In this document: positions 29,891 through 39,023 of the stretch, piece by piece
Position numbering within the stretch: position 1 is the stretch's first letter
How the letters are laid out: the number at the start of each line of letters is the position of its first letter
Source of the DNA: UBA11612 sp963662375
GTDB lineage: Bacteria; Pseudomonadota; Alphaproteobacteria; Rhodospirillales; Rhodospirillaceae
Length of the DNA: 64,000 bases
Assembly (NCBI GenBank): GCA_963662375.2
Contig: CAXXRP010000002.1
Span: forward strand, 1-64,000
Direction: 5' to 3'
Made by a program: the position numbers and the translations under genes
Notes under the pieces: generated by a model
Database searches by the model: none
Told to the model about the DNA's origin: nothing
The model's input: only the letters and a program-made list of their open reading frames with translations

Positions 29891-30655
29891 TCAGCGAACC
29901 TCTCCCGCTTGCGACTGGCCGCTCACCGTCAGATCGGCCAACACGGTCTCGCCCGCGACAGATTTCTGGCCGACCATGACGAGAGGCGCAAGACCCGTCG
30001 GCAGGTAGACATCCACGCGGCTTCCGAAGCGAATCATGCCGAACCTCTGGCCGGCCAACACCTCTTGGCCTTCTCGTACATCGCAACGAATGCGCCGAGC
30101 GACCAAGCCCGCAATCTGGACGACAACAAAATCCTTTCCGCCCGGAGTCCGAATAACCAAAGATTGCCGCTCGTTGTCCTCACTAGCTTTATCGAGTGTC
30201 GCGTTGACGAATTTCCCCGGCGTGTATTCCTCCTTAATGATAGATCCGCCAACCGGAGCGCGATTTACGTGACAATCGAAGACGCTCATAAAAACGCTTA
30301 TTCGCATCAGTGGCTCCGAGCCCATGTCCAGTTCGGATGGCGGCGCAAACGGTCCGATCATCTGCACGACTCCGTCCGCCGGACTAATCACCAAATCGTC
30401 TTGCGCCGGCGTCACACGATCTGGGTCGCGGAAGAAATAAAAACACCAAACAGTCAGACCTGCACCAACAAGACCAAGCAGAGACCATATCCACCAGAGG
30501 ATAAGGGCGCCGATCGCGAACACAGCGACAAAGCCGGGCCCTTCAGGATGAAGAGGGGGCAGAACGTAATCGCGCCATGATACTTCCGTGGATTTTATTA
30601 AACTCGGCGCTGTATCGGGTGCGGACACGCGATGTTTCCTTTCTCGCAGGCACAT
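29891..30655 (-). CDS. psd: Phosphatidylserine decarboxylase proenzyme
   Basis: The 254-residue proenzyme is cleaved autocatalytically to form a pyruvoyl cofactor; it then converts phosphatidylserine to phosphatidylethanolamine. The cleavage site is the Gly-Ser of MIRFGSRVDVYLP near residue 219. Two hydrophobic segments near the N-terminus (about 38-70) anchor it in the membrane, followed by FFRDPDR, a family motif. HVNRAPVGG and KASEDNERQ are also typical. This short type (about 210-250 residues) is the usual alphaproteobacterial form. A GTG nine codons inside is an alternative start. pssA follows immediately. Confidence 0.95.
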   Translation of the reverse strand: MCLRERKHRVSAPDTAPSLIKSTEVSWRDYVLPPLHPEGPGFVAVFAIGALILWWIWSLLGLVGAGLTVWCFYFFRDPDRVTPAQDDLVISPADGVVQMIGPFAPPSELDMGSEPLMRISVFMSVFDCHVNRAPVGGSIIKEEYTPGKFVNATLDKASEDNERQSLVIRTPGGKDFVVVQIAGLVARRIRCDVREGQEVLAGQRFGMIRFGSRVDVYLPTGLAPLVMVGQKSVAGETVLADLTVSGQSQAGEVR

Positions 30656-30747
30656 TCGTACCTGGAGTCATAACATTGATCTCGTAAAAAATCAGGAGAA
30701 ACAGGCGCCTGGGTGACGCGTCACTTTGTATATACAGACCTTGACGA

Positions 30748-31668
30748 TCACGGTCGGTCAGCTGGCGGTATGCTAAAGACCTGTCCCGGGTAAATCAGAT
30801 CGGCGTCCTTGATTTGGTCGGTATTGGCCGCGTAAATCAGCGTATACATGACGCCTTCGCCGTAAACACGGCGTGCTATACGCCAAAGGCTGTTGCCTTT
30901 CACAACCGTTACCGAGCCCGGGGGCATGTCCGCCTGATTGGGATCCAACGTGAACGGAATTTCTACACGCGCCATGACATTGTTGTTGGCCCCAGTCTGG
31001 TCGGCACGTATGGCGTGATCTCCCGCGCTGGCACGGGATTCTGGCGCCAATTCCCAAAAGCCATTTTCGTTTGCCACCGCGCGGCCCACAAATTCGTTGT
31101 CGAGATAAATCTGGACGGTGCTGCCAGGATCGGCTTTGCCGCTTAGGTTGAATCTGCCTTCGGCGCTGTAATCTATGGAGTCCACCGACAACGCCCGCAT
31201 GCCCTTGGGCGCGCCCGGGCCCTGCAACACGCGACTGTGGCCTCCATCTCGTGATTGCTCAACAATGAGAATTTCGCCATCACGCTCGGGCACGGACATC
31301 ACAACAACATTCTGCGAGAATAAATCGTCGCCGTCCGGGCTTCGCGCGCGCAACGAATACTGACGCGTACCCGGCGGAACCGCTTCGGTCGGGATAAAAA
31401 CCCACTCGCCACGGTTATCGGCTGTAACGCGGGCGATTTCCTCTTCGCCGTCCAGGATAATCACTGCCGCGCCGGGCTGGGCGCGGCCCGCCACAACCAT
31501 GTTGCCGTCAGGATCGATACGAACAACGTCGAAGGACGGTGCACCGGGGCCGGTTTTTATCTGACCTAGCCCGCCAAGTCCGTCAGGACTCTGCAGGGCA
31601 AAGTTCAGCAGAAGCGCGGCTGCAACGATCACAACACCCACGATGGCAATGATAAATGGACGGTTCAC
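30748..31668 (-). CDS. LysM domain envelope protein
   Basis: A 306-residue protein with an N-terminal membrane anchor (about 4-26) and an extracytoplasmic remainder. Two bacterial Ig/FN-like segments can be seen (about 45-110, AQPGAAVIILDGEEEIARVT, and about 165-230, GKADPGSTVQIYLDNEFVGR). The C-terminus is one LysM domain (about 253-300, TVVKGNSLWRIARRVYGEG, ending in YPGQVFSIP), which binds peptidoglycan glycan chains. It probably sits anchored in the inner membrane and reaches the cell wall. It is on the same strand as psd-pssA, but about 90 bp apart, so a shared operon is uncertain. Confidence 0.9.
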   Translation of the reverse strand: MNRPFIIAIVGVVIVAAALLLNFALQSPDGLGGLGQIKTGPGAPSFDVVRIDPDGNMVVAGRAQPGAAVIILDGEEEIARVTADNRGEWVFIPTEAVPPGTRQYSLRARSPDGDDLFSQNVVVMSVPERDGEILIVEQSRDGGHSRVLQGPGAPKGMRALSVDSIDYSAEGRFNLSGKADPGSTVQIYLDNEFVGRAVANENGFWELAPESRASAGDHAIRADQTGANNNVMARVEIPFTLDPNQADMPPGSVTVVKGNSLWRIARRVYGEGVMYTLIYAANTDQIKDADLIYPGQVFSIPPADRP

Positions 31669-31831
31669 GACGCCTCGCCTTATGCACCTGATTTAGCGGC
31701 TCATGGCGCCCTCCAGACCGGCCACGGTCAGCCCGGGAAGACTTATAAAGGCGCCTTCGATGGGTTTACGAGATTGCGCTCGGCGATGCAACCGCGTGCC
31801 GTTGGAAACGGGGACCACCGCAGCAGTCAGG

Positions 31832-32782
31832 TCAGGGGCCGTACATCACGAAGGTAATAAGGGCCCCTAGAGCCAAGGGCAACGCCGCGACCCCTGCCAG
31901 CCCCAAGGGATAGATGAACATGCTGATGCGTGCGGCGGGCAGCGGAATATGTTTGGCCGTGCCTTCGGTAAATAGAATTAAGGGCACCAAGACCAGGCCA
32001 ATGCGCGTACTCGGGTCGCGCTCGGATAGCGCCCACGCAATCGCCAAAAGGGACGCACCGGCCCCGAGAACAATGCTGTCTCCCAGCATCAAGGACACAG
32101 CAACCTGGAAAACGGCGTAGGCGCCGACCGCCAAAGCCAGCATAAGCGCGGTCGCGGCTAAATCGCCGTCGCCGACTATGGCGGCCTGCGCGGCGAGGGC
32201 CAATGCAACCATGATAATTGTCATGAAAGCCACCGCGCGTTGTTCCCGCATGCGATCGAGGCGCGCGATGGCTAAAAGAGCGCCACTAGAAAGGGCAAGA
32301 ACAGACACAGCGCTGGCTGCCGAAAGATCTCCGTTTAAAGCAAGGCCATTGTTCAGGCTCGCCAATGTAGATACCAGAATGACTACTCCCGCGGTAGCAG
32401 CGGACCAGAACCGCTTGGGGCCAAAAAAATCGAGCACCATTCCAGCCATAGCGGCGCCACCAGCGATATGTCCAATTCGTCCAAGTGAGTCAGCCGGCAA
32501 CCATCCAGGGGTCAGCAGAAAACCCCAAGAAGCAATAAATCCGCCTATCACGGCTATCCCCGCGAGACGTGCGCCACGCTCAGCACCGGCGGCAGCCCGT
32601 ATAACACCAGCAACAACCACAGTAAAAACGACGGGCAAGAAAATTATGAGCAAAGATTCCACGGCGGACTCACAGCGATTGACGCGGTATTGCCGGCCGC
32701 CGAAGACCGAGCGTGCCGCCAATACATTCATTTTTATGATGTTTTTGCCAGCCGCACCAGCGGGCAGGTACTGAAACTCCAA
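31832..32782 (-). CDS. Polytopic membrane protein of unknown function
   Basis: Up to 316 residues, of which almost everything after residue 43 is hydrophobic, with about nine predicted membrane helices and hardly any charged loops. I recognise no family motif. The first 40 residues are polar and arginine-rich and may not be translated: the GTG at VESLLIIFLP (about residue 42) would make a cleaner start directly at the first helix. It lies just downstream of the triheme cytochrome gene on the same strand with 33 bp between frames, so a joint transcript is possible, but I see nothing that ties its function to electron transfer. Confidence 0.7.
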   Translation of the reverse strand: MEFQYLPAGAAGKNIIKMNVLAARSVFGGRQYRVNRCESAVESLLIIFLPVVFTVVVAGVIRAAAGAERGARLAGIAVIGGFIASWGFLLTPGWLPADSLGRIGHIAGGAAMAGMVLDFFGPKRFWSAATAGVVILVSTLASLNNGLALNGDLSAASAVSVLALSSGALLAIARLDRMREQRAVAFMTIIMVALALAAQAAIVGDGDLAATALMLALAVGAYAVFQVAVSLMLGDSIVLGAGASLLAIAWALSERDPSTRIGLVLVPLILFTEGTAKHIPLPAARISMFIYPLGLAGVAALPLALGALITFVMYGP

Positions 32783-32815
32783 ATTTTCGTGCAGCCAGAC
32801 TTCGGTTAAAGCCGC

Positions 32816-34153
32816 TCAGCGCTGTTTGGCGACGTCTTCAGCGGTAACGCGTGCGCCTTTGTTGTCCCACGCCGTGCGCAGATAATTGCTAAGGGCTGCC
32901 ACTTCCTCGTCGTTCAACTTGTCTCGGAACGAGCTCATGTCTTCCCACGCCCCGAACGGTGCCGGACCCTCGGCTGGCACGTCGGCCCCGTAGAGAATCA
33001 CGTTGATGAGCGAAGCGGCGTTGGGAGCCTGCACGATGGCGCTGCCGGATACGGGCGGTGCCTTCAGGAACGCGCCGCGACCGGACTTAAGATGACATTC
33101 CTCGCAATATTCGTCATAGACTGCCAGACCAAGAGCCTGTTCCTCCTCGCTGATCGTCTGCTCGGTATCGCGCTCAATAGGCGCCAGGCTCTTGATGTAG
33201 ACTGCCATGGCCTTAGCGTCGGCTTTTGTGAGGTTCTGTGTACTGTTGATGATAACTTCGTTCATAGGGCCGAAAGTGCCTGCCCTGGAGCTGTGACCGG
33301 TCCTCAGGTATTTCGCCACATCGGCTTCTGACCAAGATCCAAGACCGGTAGAAGCCGATGTCAAGTTCACCCCCGACCACTTCCGGACTTTTTCGTCCTC
33401 TACCACATCGAAATATGTGCCGCCCGAAAGAGCCTGCCCGCCTGCCTCCGCTAAAAATAAATTCCGCGGCGTGTGGCAGGCGCCGCAATGGCCGAGACCT
33501 TCCGTCAAATAAGCGCCCCGATTCCATTCCTCGGACTGGGCGGGATCAGGCTGGTAAACCGCTGTATCGGCAAACAACAGATTCCAGAAAAACAATCCCA
33601 GGCGGACGTTGAACGGAAACAGCATATCGTTTTCAGGCGGCGTATGCTTAACCGGCTCCAATGACATGATATAGGCGTAGATCGCCTTCATGTCCTCGTC
33701 GGTCACCTTGCTGAACGCCGTGTAAGGAAACGCCGGATACAGGTGGCTTCCGCCTGCCGATACGCCGCTGCGCATGGCACGGGAAAATTCTTCTTCGGTC
33801 CACGCGCCTATTCCTGTTTCCCTATCGGGCGAGATATTGGGTGAGTAAATCGTGCCGAAGGGTTCGGGGAAAGGCCCACCGGCCAGGTGGAAGGGAACCC
33901 CCCCCCCAAACCTGGGGCCATCCCTGTAGGTGTGGCAACTCACGCAATTGCCTATGGTCGCCAGATACCGGCCCAGCTCCATCAGCGGATTTACTAGCGC
34001 GGCGGGCGGCCCATCCACCGTTTCAGCCGTGGCTTCTTCGGTCGACCCAACATCCTGTACTTGTGACAGCGCCACAGGGACCGTGATTGCCGCCGACAGG
34101 ACCGCTACGAACACTCCGAATAAGAGAGTGTTCAGGAAGAAACGGGTTTGCAC
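32816..34153 (-). CDS. Triheme cytochrome c (alcohol/gluconate dehydrogenase subunit type)
   Basis: A 445-residue exported cytochrome with a signal peptide or anchor (about 8-30) and three heme-binding motifs: CVSCH (near residue 70), CGACH (near 222) and CEECH (near 352). Three evenly spaced monoheme domains with motifs such as GVPFHLAGGPFPEPFGTIYS and NISPDRETGIGAW resemble the cytochrome subunit of membrane-bound alcohol, gluconate or aldehyde dehydrogenases, which pass electrons to ubiquinone. No dehydrogenase subunit is encoded next to it, so its electron donor must lie elsewhere or differ. Between the signal and first domain is a Glu/Thr/Pro linker. It lies upstream of the membrane protein gene. 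Confidence 0.93.
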   Translation of the reverse strand: MQTRFFLNTLLFGVFVAVLSAAITVPVALSQVQDVGSTEEATAETVDGPPAALVNPLMELGRYLATIGNCVSCHTYRDGPRFGGGVPFHLAGGPFPEPFGTIYSPNISPDRETGIGAWTEEEFSRAMRSGVSAGGSHLYPAFPYTAFSKVTDEDMKAIYAYIMSLEPVKHTPPENDMLFPFNVRLGLFFWNLLFADTAVYQPDPAQSEEWNRGAYLTEGLGHCGACHTPRNLFLAEAGGQALSGGTYFDVVEDEKVRKWSGVNLTSASTGLGSWSEADVAKYLRTGHSSRAGTFGPMNEVIINSTQNLTKADAKAMAVYIKSLAPIERDTEQTISEEEQALGLAVYDEYCEECHLKSGRGAFLKAPPVSGSAIVQAPNAASLINVILYGADVPAEGPAPFGAWEDMSSFRDKLNDEEVAALSNYLRTAWDNKGARVTAEDVAKQR

Positions 34154-34255
34154 AGGCTTAGCTCTAATTACGCCTAAGTCTATATTACGGACCGCATAAT
34201 GTGCGCCGCCCGCCGTTGAAAAGGCAGGCGTTGTATAATCACAACTCGTGGTAAC

Positions 34256-34705
34256 TTACTCTTTCTTTCGGTAGACATCGTGACACTGCTTGCAAGACAG
34301 GGCATTGAGAATATTGGCAAAGGCCGCATCCTTACCTTTTTCTTTGGCGATTTGAACCACGACCGTCAATTTTTCAGAAAAATCGTTCATCTTCGCCGAA
34401 AAATCATCCCAGTCTTCCCAGACCTTGTCCAGAGCATGCCCGCCGTGCACTTCCTTCTCGAAGCTGCTCAAAGCTTGCTGAGCAGAAATAGCGATCACCT
34501 CAAGGTGGCCGATGATGTTCTCATCGGGGATCGCCAGCGACAGTATTTGGCCCAAAGCCGCAGTCTGTGCGTCCATGGTATTCATGATGTGCTGCCTGTA
34601 GTCGATCACATCTTTATCGTCGGCTTGCGCCGTGGTGGACAGAGTAAGCGCCGCAACCGTAGCCGCCGCCACGATGCCACCTGTTAATTTAGACAGTCGT
34701 TTCAT
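34256..34705 (-). CDS. Cytochrome c' (first of two)
   Basis: A periplasmic four-helix cytochrome, 149 residues, with a signal peptide ending at TTAQA-D (about residue 28) and the single heme motif CKQCHDVYRKK at the extreme C-terminus, the hallmark of class II cytochromes c. IDYRQHIMNTMDAQTAAL near the start of the mature protein is the usual first helix. Cytochromes c' bind NO and CO at a five-coordinate heme and may protect against nitrosative stress; that role is family knowledge. A second cytochrome c' gene lies 290 bp upstream. The two are paralogues, similar in the first helix and in the heme region. Confidence 0.92.
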   Translation of the reverse strand: MKRLSKLTGGIVAAATVAALTLSTTAQADDKDVIDYRQHIMNTMDAQTAALGQILSLAIPDENIIGHLEVIAISAQQALSSFEKEVHGGHALDKVWEDWDDFSAKMNDFSEKLTVVVQIAKEKGKDAAFANILNALSCKQCHDVYRKKE

Positions 34706-34944
34706 TTAAAAAGCCTCACATGCTTCGAACTGCTTCATTTATGCTTTGAAATATGTCGATTGTTTGGGTTCCAACCTGGAATTCAAAGCCTCGCGTGAGG
34801 GCGATTAGGCGCCCTGCTTTCTCGGTTATGAACCGATGGTTTACTAGAGAAACTCAAGATGTGGCAAGGGATTTAGGCTAGTTAAATACGCGGTTCCAAA
34901 TCGTAGGACATATAGTGTCACCGGATTTTAGGGCTGAAAAGCGA

Positions 34945-34972
34945 AGCGCCCGCCTCGGCAGAGGCGGGCGCT
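34945..34972 (-). terminator. Rho-independent terminator between the two cytochrome c' genes
   Basis: AGCGCCCGCCTC, loop GGCA and its exact 12 bp complement lie 22 bp after the stop of the upstream cytochrome gene. On the minus strand the stem is followed by TCGCTTTTC, a modest T-run. The two genes are therefore likely separate transcripts. Confidence 0.75.
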
Positions 34973-34994
34973 TACATCCGTTACTGAATTTTAA

Positions 34995-35453
34995 TTATTC
35001 CGCGTAGCGGTAGTCGTCGTGACATCCTTTGCAGGTGAAGCTCGTCTTCACCAGGGGCGCAGCCGCGGCCATTCCCCCGTCCTCCTCCGCAGCTTTGTCT
35101 AGCGCCGCTAACTTTTCCACCAGCTCGTTCATCTTGCCGGAAAAATCATCCCACTTCGCCCACACAGCTGGCATAGCGTCACCTTTGGACGTGCCACCCT
35201 CCACATGTGGCTCGAAGGCCTTCAATGCTTGGGTCGAGGTGAGCGCTAACGCTTTTACGTGGCTCGCGAAATTATCCGGCGGCACCTTCTCCTGCAAAAT
35301 CATGAACAACGCGCCAGCCTGCGAACCCAGGGTGGCCATCACATGTTGCCGATAGTCAATCTTGTCTTGATCGTCCGCGTGCGCCGCCACGGGCACCACG
35401 GCGACCATAGCCGCCATAGTCAGGCCGCCAACGATTTGCTTCAGACGGGTCAT
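34995..35453 (-). CDS. Cytochrome c' (second of two)
   Basis: A 152-residue paralogue of the gene at 34256. I place the start at the ATG at 35453, which follows GGAGG by 8 bp; an upstream in-frame ATG at 35468 is worse. The signal peptide ends at AAHA-D (about residue 27), the first helix reads KIDYRQHVMATLGSQAGALF, and the heme motif CKGCHDDYR is at the C-terminus. It differs from its neighbour by an insertion of several residues (GGTSKGDAMPAVW) and an Ala/Glu-rich segment before the heme. Function as for other cytochromes c'. Confidence 0.92.
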   Translation of the reverse strand: MTRLKQIVGGLTMAAMVAVVPVAAHADDQDKIDYRQHVMATLGSQAGALFMILQEKVPPDNFASHVKALALTSTQALKAFEPHVEGGTSKGDAMPAVWAKWDDFSGKMNELVEKLAALDKAAEEDGGMAAAAPLVKTSFTCKGCHDDYRYAE

Positions 35454-35654
35454 ATAGCAAGCCTCCAATGCTTCGAGATGTTGATCGTGTGTATAGACCG
35501 CTATCCTTAATGTTATTGCTCTTGGGCGGGCGTACCGCCTGAAATTCAGAGCGCAAAGCTTTACAAAGAACCTGCGATAGTGGCAAGAGCTTCCGGCCCC
35601 ATAGGGTCAGCAAACCGCGCAACCCCCAATTAGATATGTCTTTGTGACCGGATT

Positions 35655-36257
35655 ATGACCCACCCACCCACGCCCAGTCAGCTCCAATCGCTCTGTGTCT
35701 TCTGCGGCTCGCAGGCGGGCACCGATCCTGCGTTTCAGGAGGCAGCCCAGACTCTGGGTCGGTCACTGGCGGCGCATGGCACAACCCTTGTCTTCGGCGG
35801 CGGGCGTGTGGGGCTTATGGGCACGGTGGCGGATTCCGTTCTGGCTGGAGGCGGCAACGTTGTTGGTGTAATCCCCGACTTTCTTAAAGATAAAGAACTC
35901 GCGCATCTGGGCGCGATCGAAATGCTCGTCGTTCCGGACATGCACACCCGCAAACGGACAATGTTTGAGCGGAGCGACGCTTTCTGCATTTTGCCTGGCG
36001 GTGTGGGCACCCTGGATGAGATGTTTGAGATCGTTACGTGGCGGCAGCTTCACCGACACAACAAGCCCATTGTTGTCGTTAATACTGCCGGATACTGGTC
36101 CCATCTGATGGGATTGTTCGATCAGTTCATCACTGCCGGTTTCGCTCATGCAGGCCACGACTCGCTTGTGACGGTTGTGGAGCGGGCCGAGGACGTTGTC
36201 GACATCGCGGAGGCTGAATTAAAAAACCCAAAGCCGTTCGTTCTGTTTGAGGTCTAG
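35655..36257 (+). CDS. LOG-family protein (cytokinin riboside 5'-monophosphate phosphoribohydrolase type)
   Basis: A 200-residue Rossmann-like protein of the LOG/TIGR00730 family. The nucleotide-binding region LCVFCGSQAGTDP (about 12-24), GGGRVGLMGTVAD (about 48-60) and the catalytic PGGVGTLDE motif (about 115-123) with the upstream MHTRKRTMFERSDAF helix are complete. LOG enzymes cleave the N-glycosidic bond of nucleoside 5'-monophosphates; many bacterial members hydrolyse AMP or related nucleotides, and the true substrate cannot be read here. Older annotation as lysine decarboxylase is not supported by these motifs. Confidence 0.93.
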   Translation: MTHPPTPSQLQSLCVFCGSQAGTDPAFQEAAQTLGRSLAAHGTTLVFGGGRVGLMGTVADSVLAGGGNVVGVIPDFLKDKELAHLGAIEMLVVPDMHTRKRTMFERSDAFCILPGGVGTLDEMFEIVTWRQLHRHNKPIVVVNTAGYWSHLMGLFDQFITAGFAHAGHDSLVTVVERAEDVVDIAEAELKNPKPFVLFEV

Positions 36258-36431
36258 CCCTTGGATAACATCGCCGGTTCGCGGCTGAATCAGCGGATTC
36301 CCGACTTGTGCGCCAGTTGGCCTATGCACTAATTTCCCAGCCGTACCCTCCACGGCACTCTGAAACGCCAACCTAGGACGTCAGCTTCTCACGGGCCTCG
36401 CTACCACCGGTCCCGCAAAAAGGGAATTTTC

Positions 36432-37646
36432 ATGTCTAAAATCAAGGTAAAAACCCCCATCGTCGACCTGGACGGCGATGAGATGACGCGCATCATCTGG
36501 CAGTTCATCAAGGAGAAACTGATCCTGCCGTACCTTGATGTGGAATTGAAATATTATGATCTAAGTGTGGAGCACCGCGATGAAACCCACGATCAGGTGA
36601 CCATCGACGCCGCGAACGCCATTAAGCAATACGGCGTCGGCGTGAAGTGCGCCACCATCACCCCGGACGAAGCGCGGGTGACAGAATTCAATCTCAAAAA
36701 AATGTGGCGTTCGCCCAACGGCACCATCCGCAACATCCTGGGCGGGACCGTGTTTCGTGAACCGATCATTTGCAAGAACGTGCCGCGCCTCGTGCCCGGC
36801 TGGACGCAACCCATCATCATCGGGCGCCACGCTTTCGGCGACCAATATAAGGCGACCGATTTCAAGGTGCCGGGCCCAGGCAAGCTCACCATGACCTTCA
36901 AGCCCGCCGACGGCGGCGAGGCTACGGAATATGAAATTTACGACTATCCCGGCAGCGGTGTCGCCATGGGCATGTATAACCTTGACGAATCGATCGCCGG
37001 TTTTGCCCGCGCCTGTTTCAACTACGGCTTGTCACGCGGATATCCAGTGTACATGTCCACCAAGAATACAATCCTCAAGGCCTATGACGGTCGGTTTAAG
37101 GATATTTTCCAGGAGGTGTTTGACGCCGCGTTCAAATCACGTTTTGACGATAAGCGGCTGACATATGAGCACCGCCTGATCGACGACATGGTTGCCTCGG
37201 CGTTGAAATGGTCGGGCGGTTTTGTTTGGGCGTGCAAGAACTACGATGGCGATGTTCAATCCGATACCGTAGCGCAGGGCTTTGGATCACTGGGGCTTAT
37301 GACTTCTGTTCTGCTCACGCCTGACGGTGAAACGGTGGAGGCGGAGGCCGCACACGGCACGGTCACGCGCCACTATCGCCTGCACCAGCAGGGCAAGGAG
37401 ACCTCCACCAATCCCATGGCGTCGATCTTTGCCTGGACTCAAGGCCTTAAGTACAGCGGCAAATTCGACAATACCCCAGAGGTCTCTCGCTTCGGCGAAA
37501 CATTGGAAAAAGTATGCATCAAAGCGGTCGAAAATGGATGCATGACCAAAGACCTCGCCATTCTTGTGGGGCCCGAGCAGCCGTGGATGACCACCAGCCA
37601 GTTCCTGAATAAACTAGACGAAATGCTGCAAATAGAAATGAAATAG
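36432..37646 (+). CDS. icd: Isocitrate dehydrogenase (NADP-dependent)
   Basis: A TCA-cycle enzyme converting isocitrate to 2-oxoglutarate. The 404-residue sequence belongs to the type found in alphaproteobacteria and eukaryotes: DLDGDEMTRIIWQFIKEKLI at the N-terminus, the substrate loop SPNGTIRNILGGTVFREPI (about 95-113), GRHAFGDQYKATD, the metal site IDDMVA with the following helix, DGETVEAEAAHGTVTRHYR (about 300-320), and cofactor residues near the C-terminus. A GGGAA motif precedes the ATG at 36432. It is complete and stands alone as a single-gene unit. Confidence 0.97.
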   Translation: MSKIKVKTPIVDLDGDEMTRIIWQFIKEKLILPYLDVELKYYDLSVEHRDETHDQVTIDAANAIKQYGVGVKCATITPDEARVTEFNLKKMWRSPNGTIRNILGGTVFREPIICKNVPRLVPGWTQPIIIGRHAFGDQYKATDFKVPGPGKLTMTFKPADGGEATEYEIYDYPGSGVAMGMYNLDESIAGFARACFNYGLSRGYPVYMSTKNTILKAYDGRFKDIFQEVFDAAFKSRFDDKRLTYEHRLIDDMVASALKWSGGFVWACKNYDGDVQSDTVAQGFGSLGLMTSVLLTPDGETVEAEAAHGTVTRHYRLHQQGKETSTNPMASIFAWTQGLKYSGKFDNTPEVSRFGETLEKVCIKAVENGCMTKDLAILVGPEQPWMTTSQFLNKLDEMLQIEMK

Positions 37647-37709
37647 GCTGGCGCCACGTTGCGCTAACGTCAGCCGAAATGCCGGGCGTTCACTCCTGCC
37701 CAGCCGGGG

Positions 37710-38387
37710 CTACTGTTCGTCGAATCCTTTACGCAACTTCAGTATCTGCGCTTTGGTTGCCGGCACCATCTTGCCGCCAGATTTTGGCAAAACCCAGTGA
37801 TAACTGCCGTCGCGGCCGATCACGGCGATTTTTTTGCCACGGCGCGAAAACACGCGGCGGTGAGACACTGACTGGTCCACGTAGGTCACACGCCAATCAT
37901 CGTCTTTCTTGAACATGTACTCGTGACTCTCCATGAATTGCCTGATGAACTTCTTATCAACGATGGTGATGTTGGAAATCACCCAGCACAGACCTTCAAA
38001 CGACCAGTAACTCGCCAATCCAACCAGTTCCTTGGCCGGGTTAAAGTAGGGATAAAAAGGGAACGAGCGGCATGCCAGAGAACGATTGTCACGTTCGCAA
38101 TGCTCCACGCCACGACATTCAATGGCGCGACAGTCCGAACCCTTCAAATCCGCCAGTTCTTTCTTTGCATCGGGAGTCGTCGCCTTATACGGCTTCCACA
38201 AGTTGGTGCGCGATTTAAGTAATTTCCACTCGGTGTCTTCGACAATAGGAATGGCGTGATCGGTCGAACAACACACGGGCTTCCCGCCATTCAAATGCGC
38301 GCATTTTTTTCCACAGTCGTAAATCTTAGAAATCGGCGCCTGGAATTGACGATAAATTTCCGCGTAGTGCTTTGGCTGTAAGGACAT
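37710..38387 (-). CDS. Cysteine-rich protein, YkgJ-like metal-binding type
   Basis: A 225-residue soluble protein with cysteines clustered in its first half: DCGKKCAHLNGGKPVCCSTD (about 25-44) and DCRAIECRGVEHCERDNRSL (about 87-106) followed by ACRSFPFYPYF. This pattern of CxxxC and grouped cysteines resembles zinc/iron-chelating (YkgJ-type) domains, though I am not certain of the family. The C-terminal third is basic with no cysteine. It converges on icd, which ends 63 bp away. No function can be stated; a metal-binding site is inference from the cysteines. Confidence 0.75.
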   Translation of the reverse strand: MSLQPKHYAEIYRQFQAPISKIYDCGKKCAHLNGGKPVCCSTDHAIPIVEDTEWKLLKSRTNLWKPYKATTPDAKKELADLKGSDCRAIECRGVEHCERDNRSLACRSFPFYPYFNPAKELVGLASYWSFEGLCWVISNITIVDKKFIRQFMESHEYMFKKDDDWRVTYVDQSVSHRRVFSRRGKKIAVIGRDGSYHWVLPKSGGKMVPATKAQILKLRKGFDEQ

Positions 38388-38611
38388 TGTACGGGTACAA
38401 TCCTGAAATGGCGAACGGGAGGTTCCGCATATTGGTTTGAGCGTTTACCGCAAGGGTAGCGGCAACGGGTGGTGGACGGTTCGTTCAAGCGGTATAGCCT
38501 GCATTCACCGCCTTTGAAAAGACCTGCGCCGTCGAATTAAGATTCTGGGTGCGGCAACTTCATCGTCGTGTCACAAATAAGTCACGACTGCATGCAAATG
38601 GGGTTCGTACC

Positions 38612-39003
38612 ATGCAAGCATATCTGTGGATCGGGCTAAGGGGTCCACTCGGCAGAATGGCTCGTCACTGGAGCAACGGCCTGGCGACAGTGATCGTCGG
38701 TGTTGGTTTTCCGTGGGGCACCTTGGCCATTAACGTTATCGGCTCTTTCATCATTAGCTTCGCAGCCGTGGCTTTGAGCGCCGATGGCCGCTTTCCATCC
38801 TCCAATGCGGCCCGCCAGTTCCTCATGGTGGGCGTTTGCGGCGGATACACGACGTTCTCCGCCTTCGGCTTGCAGACACCTTAACGCTGATCGAAGGCGG
38901 CCAATGGCTGCCGGCCGTAGCCAATGCCGGGCTATCTGTAGGGTTTTGTATCGGAGCTGTTTGGCTCGGTTATTTGGTGGGGCTTCTTATAAGTCCGCGA
39001 TAG
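38612..39003 (+). pseudogene. crcB: Frameshifted fluoride channel gene crcB
   Basis: CrcB/Fluc exports fluoride. From the ATG at 38612 the frame gives LWIGLRGPLGRMARHW, then a segment with WGTLAINVIGSFIISF and the pore signature GGYTTFSAFGLQT, then stops at 38882-38884. The missing last helix continues in another frame from about 38878: TLTLIEGGQWLPAVANAGLS and VGFCIGAVWLGYLV, ending at the TAG at 39001-39003. One shift joins the two parts into a normal-length CrcB of about 130 residues. Either the gene is dead or there is a base error here. I see no fluoride riboswitch upstream. Confidence 0.87.
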
Positions 39004-39023
39004 TCGTCGTGCCAGTGCCGTCC

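Noticed and set aside
29795..30580. 261-codon plus-strand frame over psd and pssA
   Set aside because: Polar, low-complexity translation opposite two well-identified genes; no ribosome binding site.
32178..32774. Plus-strand frame opposite the membrane protein gene
   Set aside because: Ala/Arg/Thr-rich antisense of hydrophobic codons, a typical shadow.
38488..38611. Fluoride riboswitch before crcB
   Set aside because: I could not find the conserved pseudoknot elements of the crcB motif; nothing convincing folds there.
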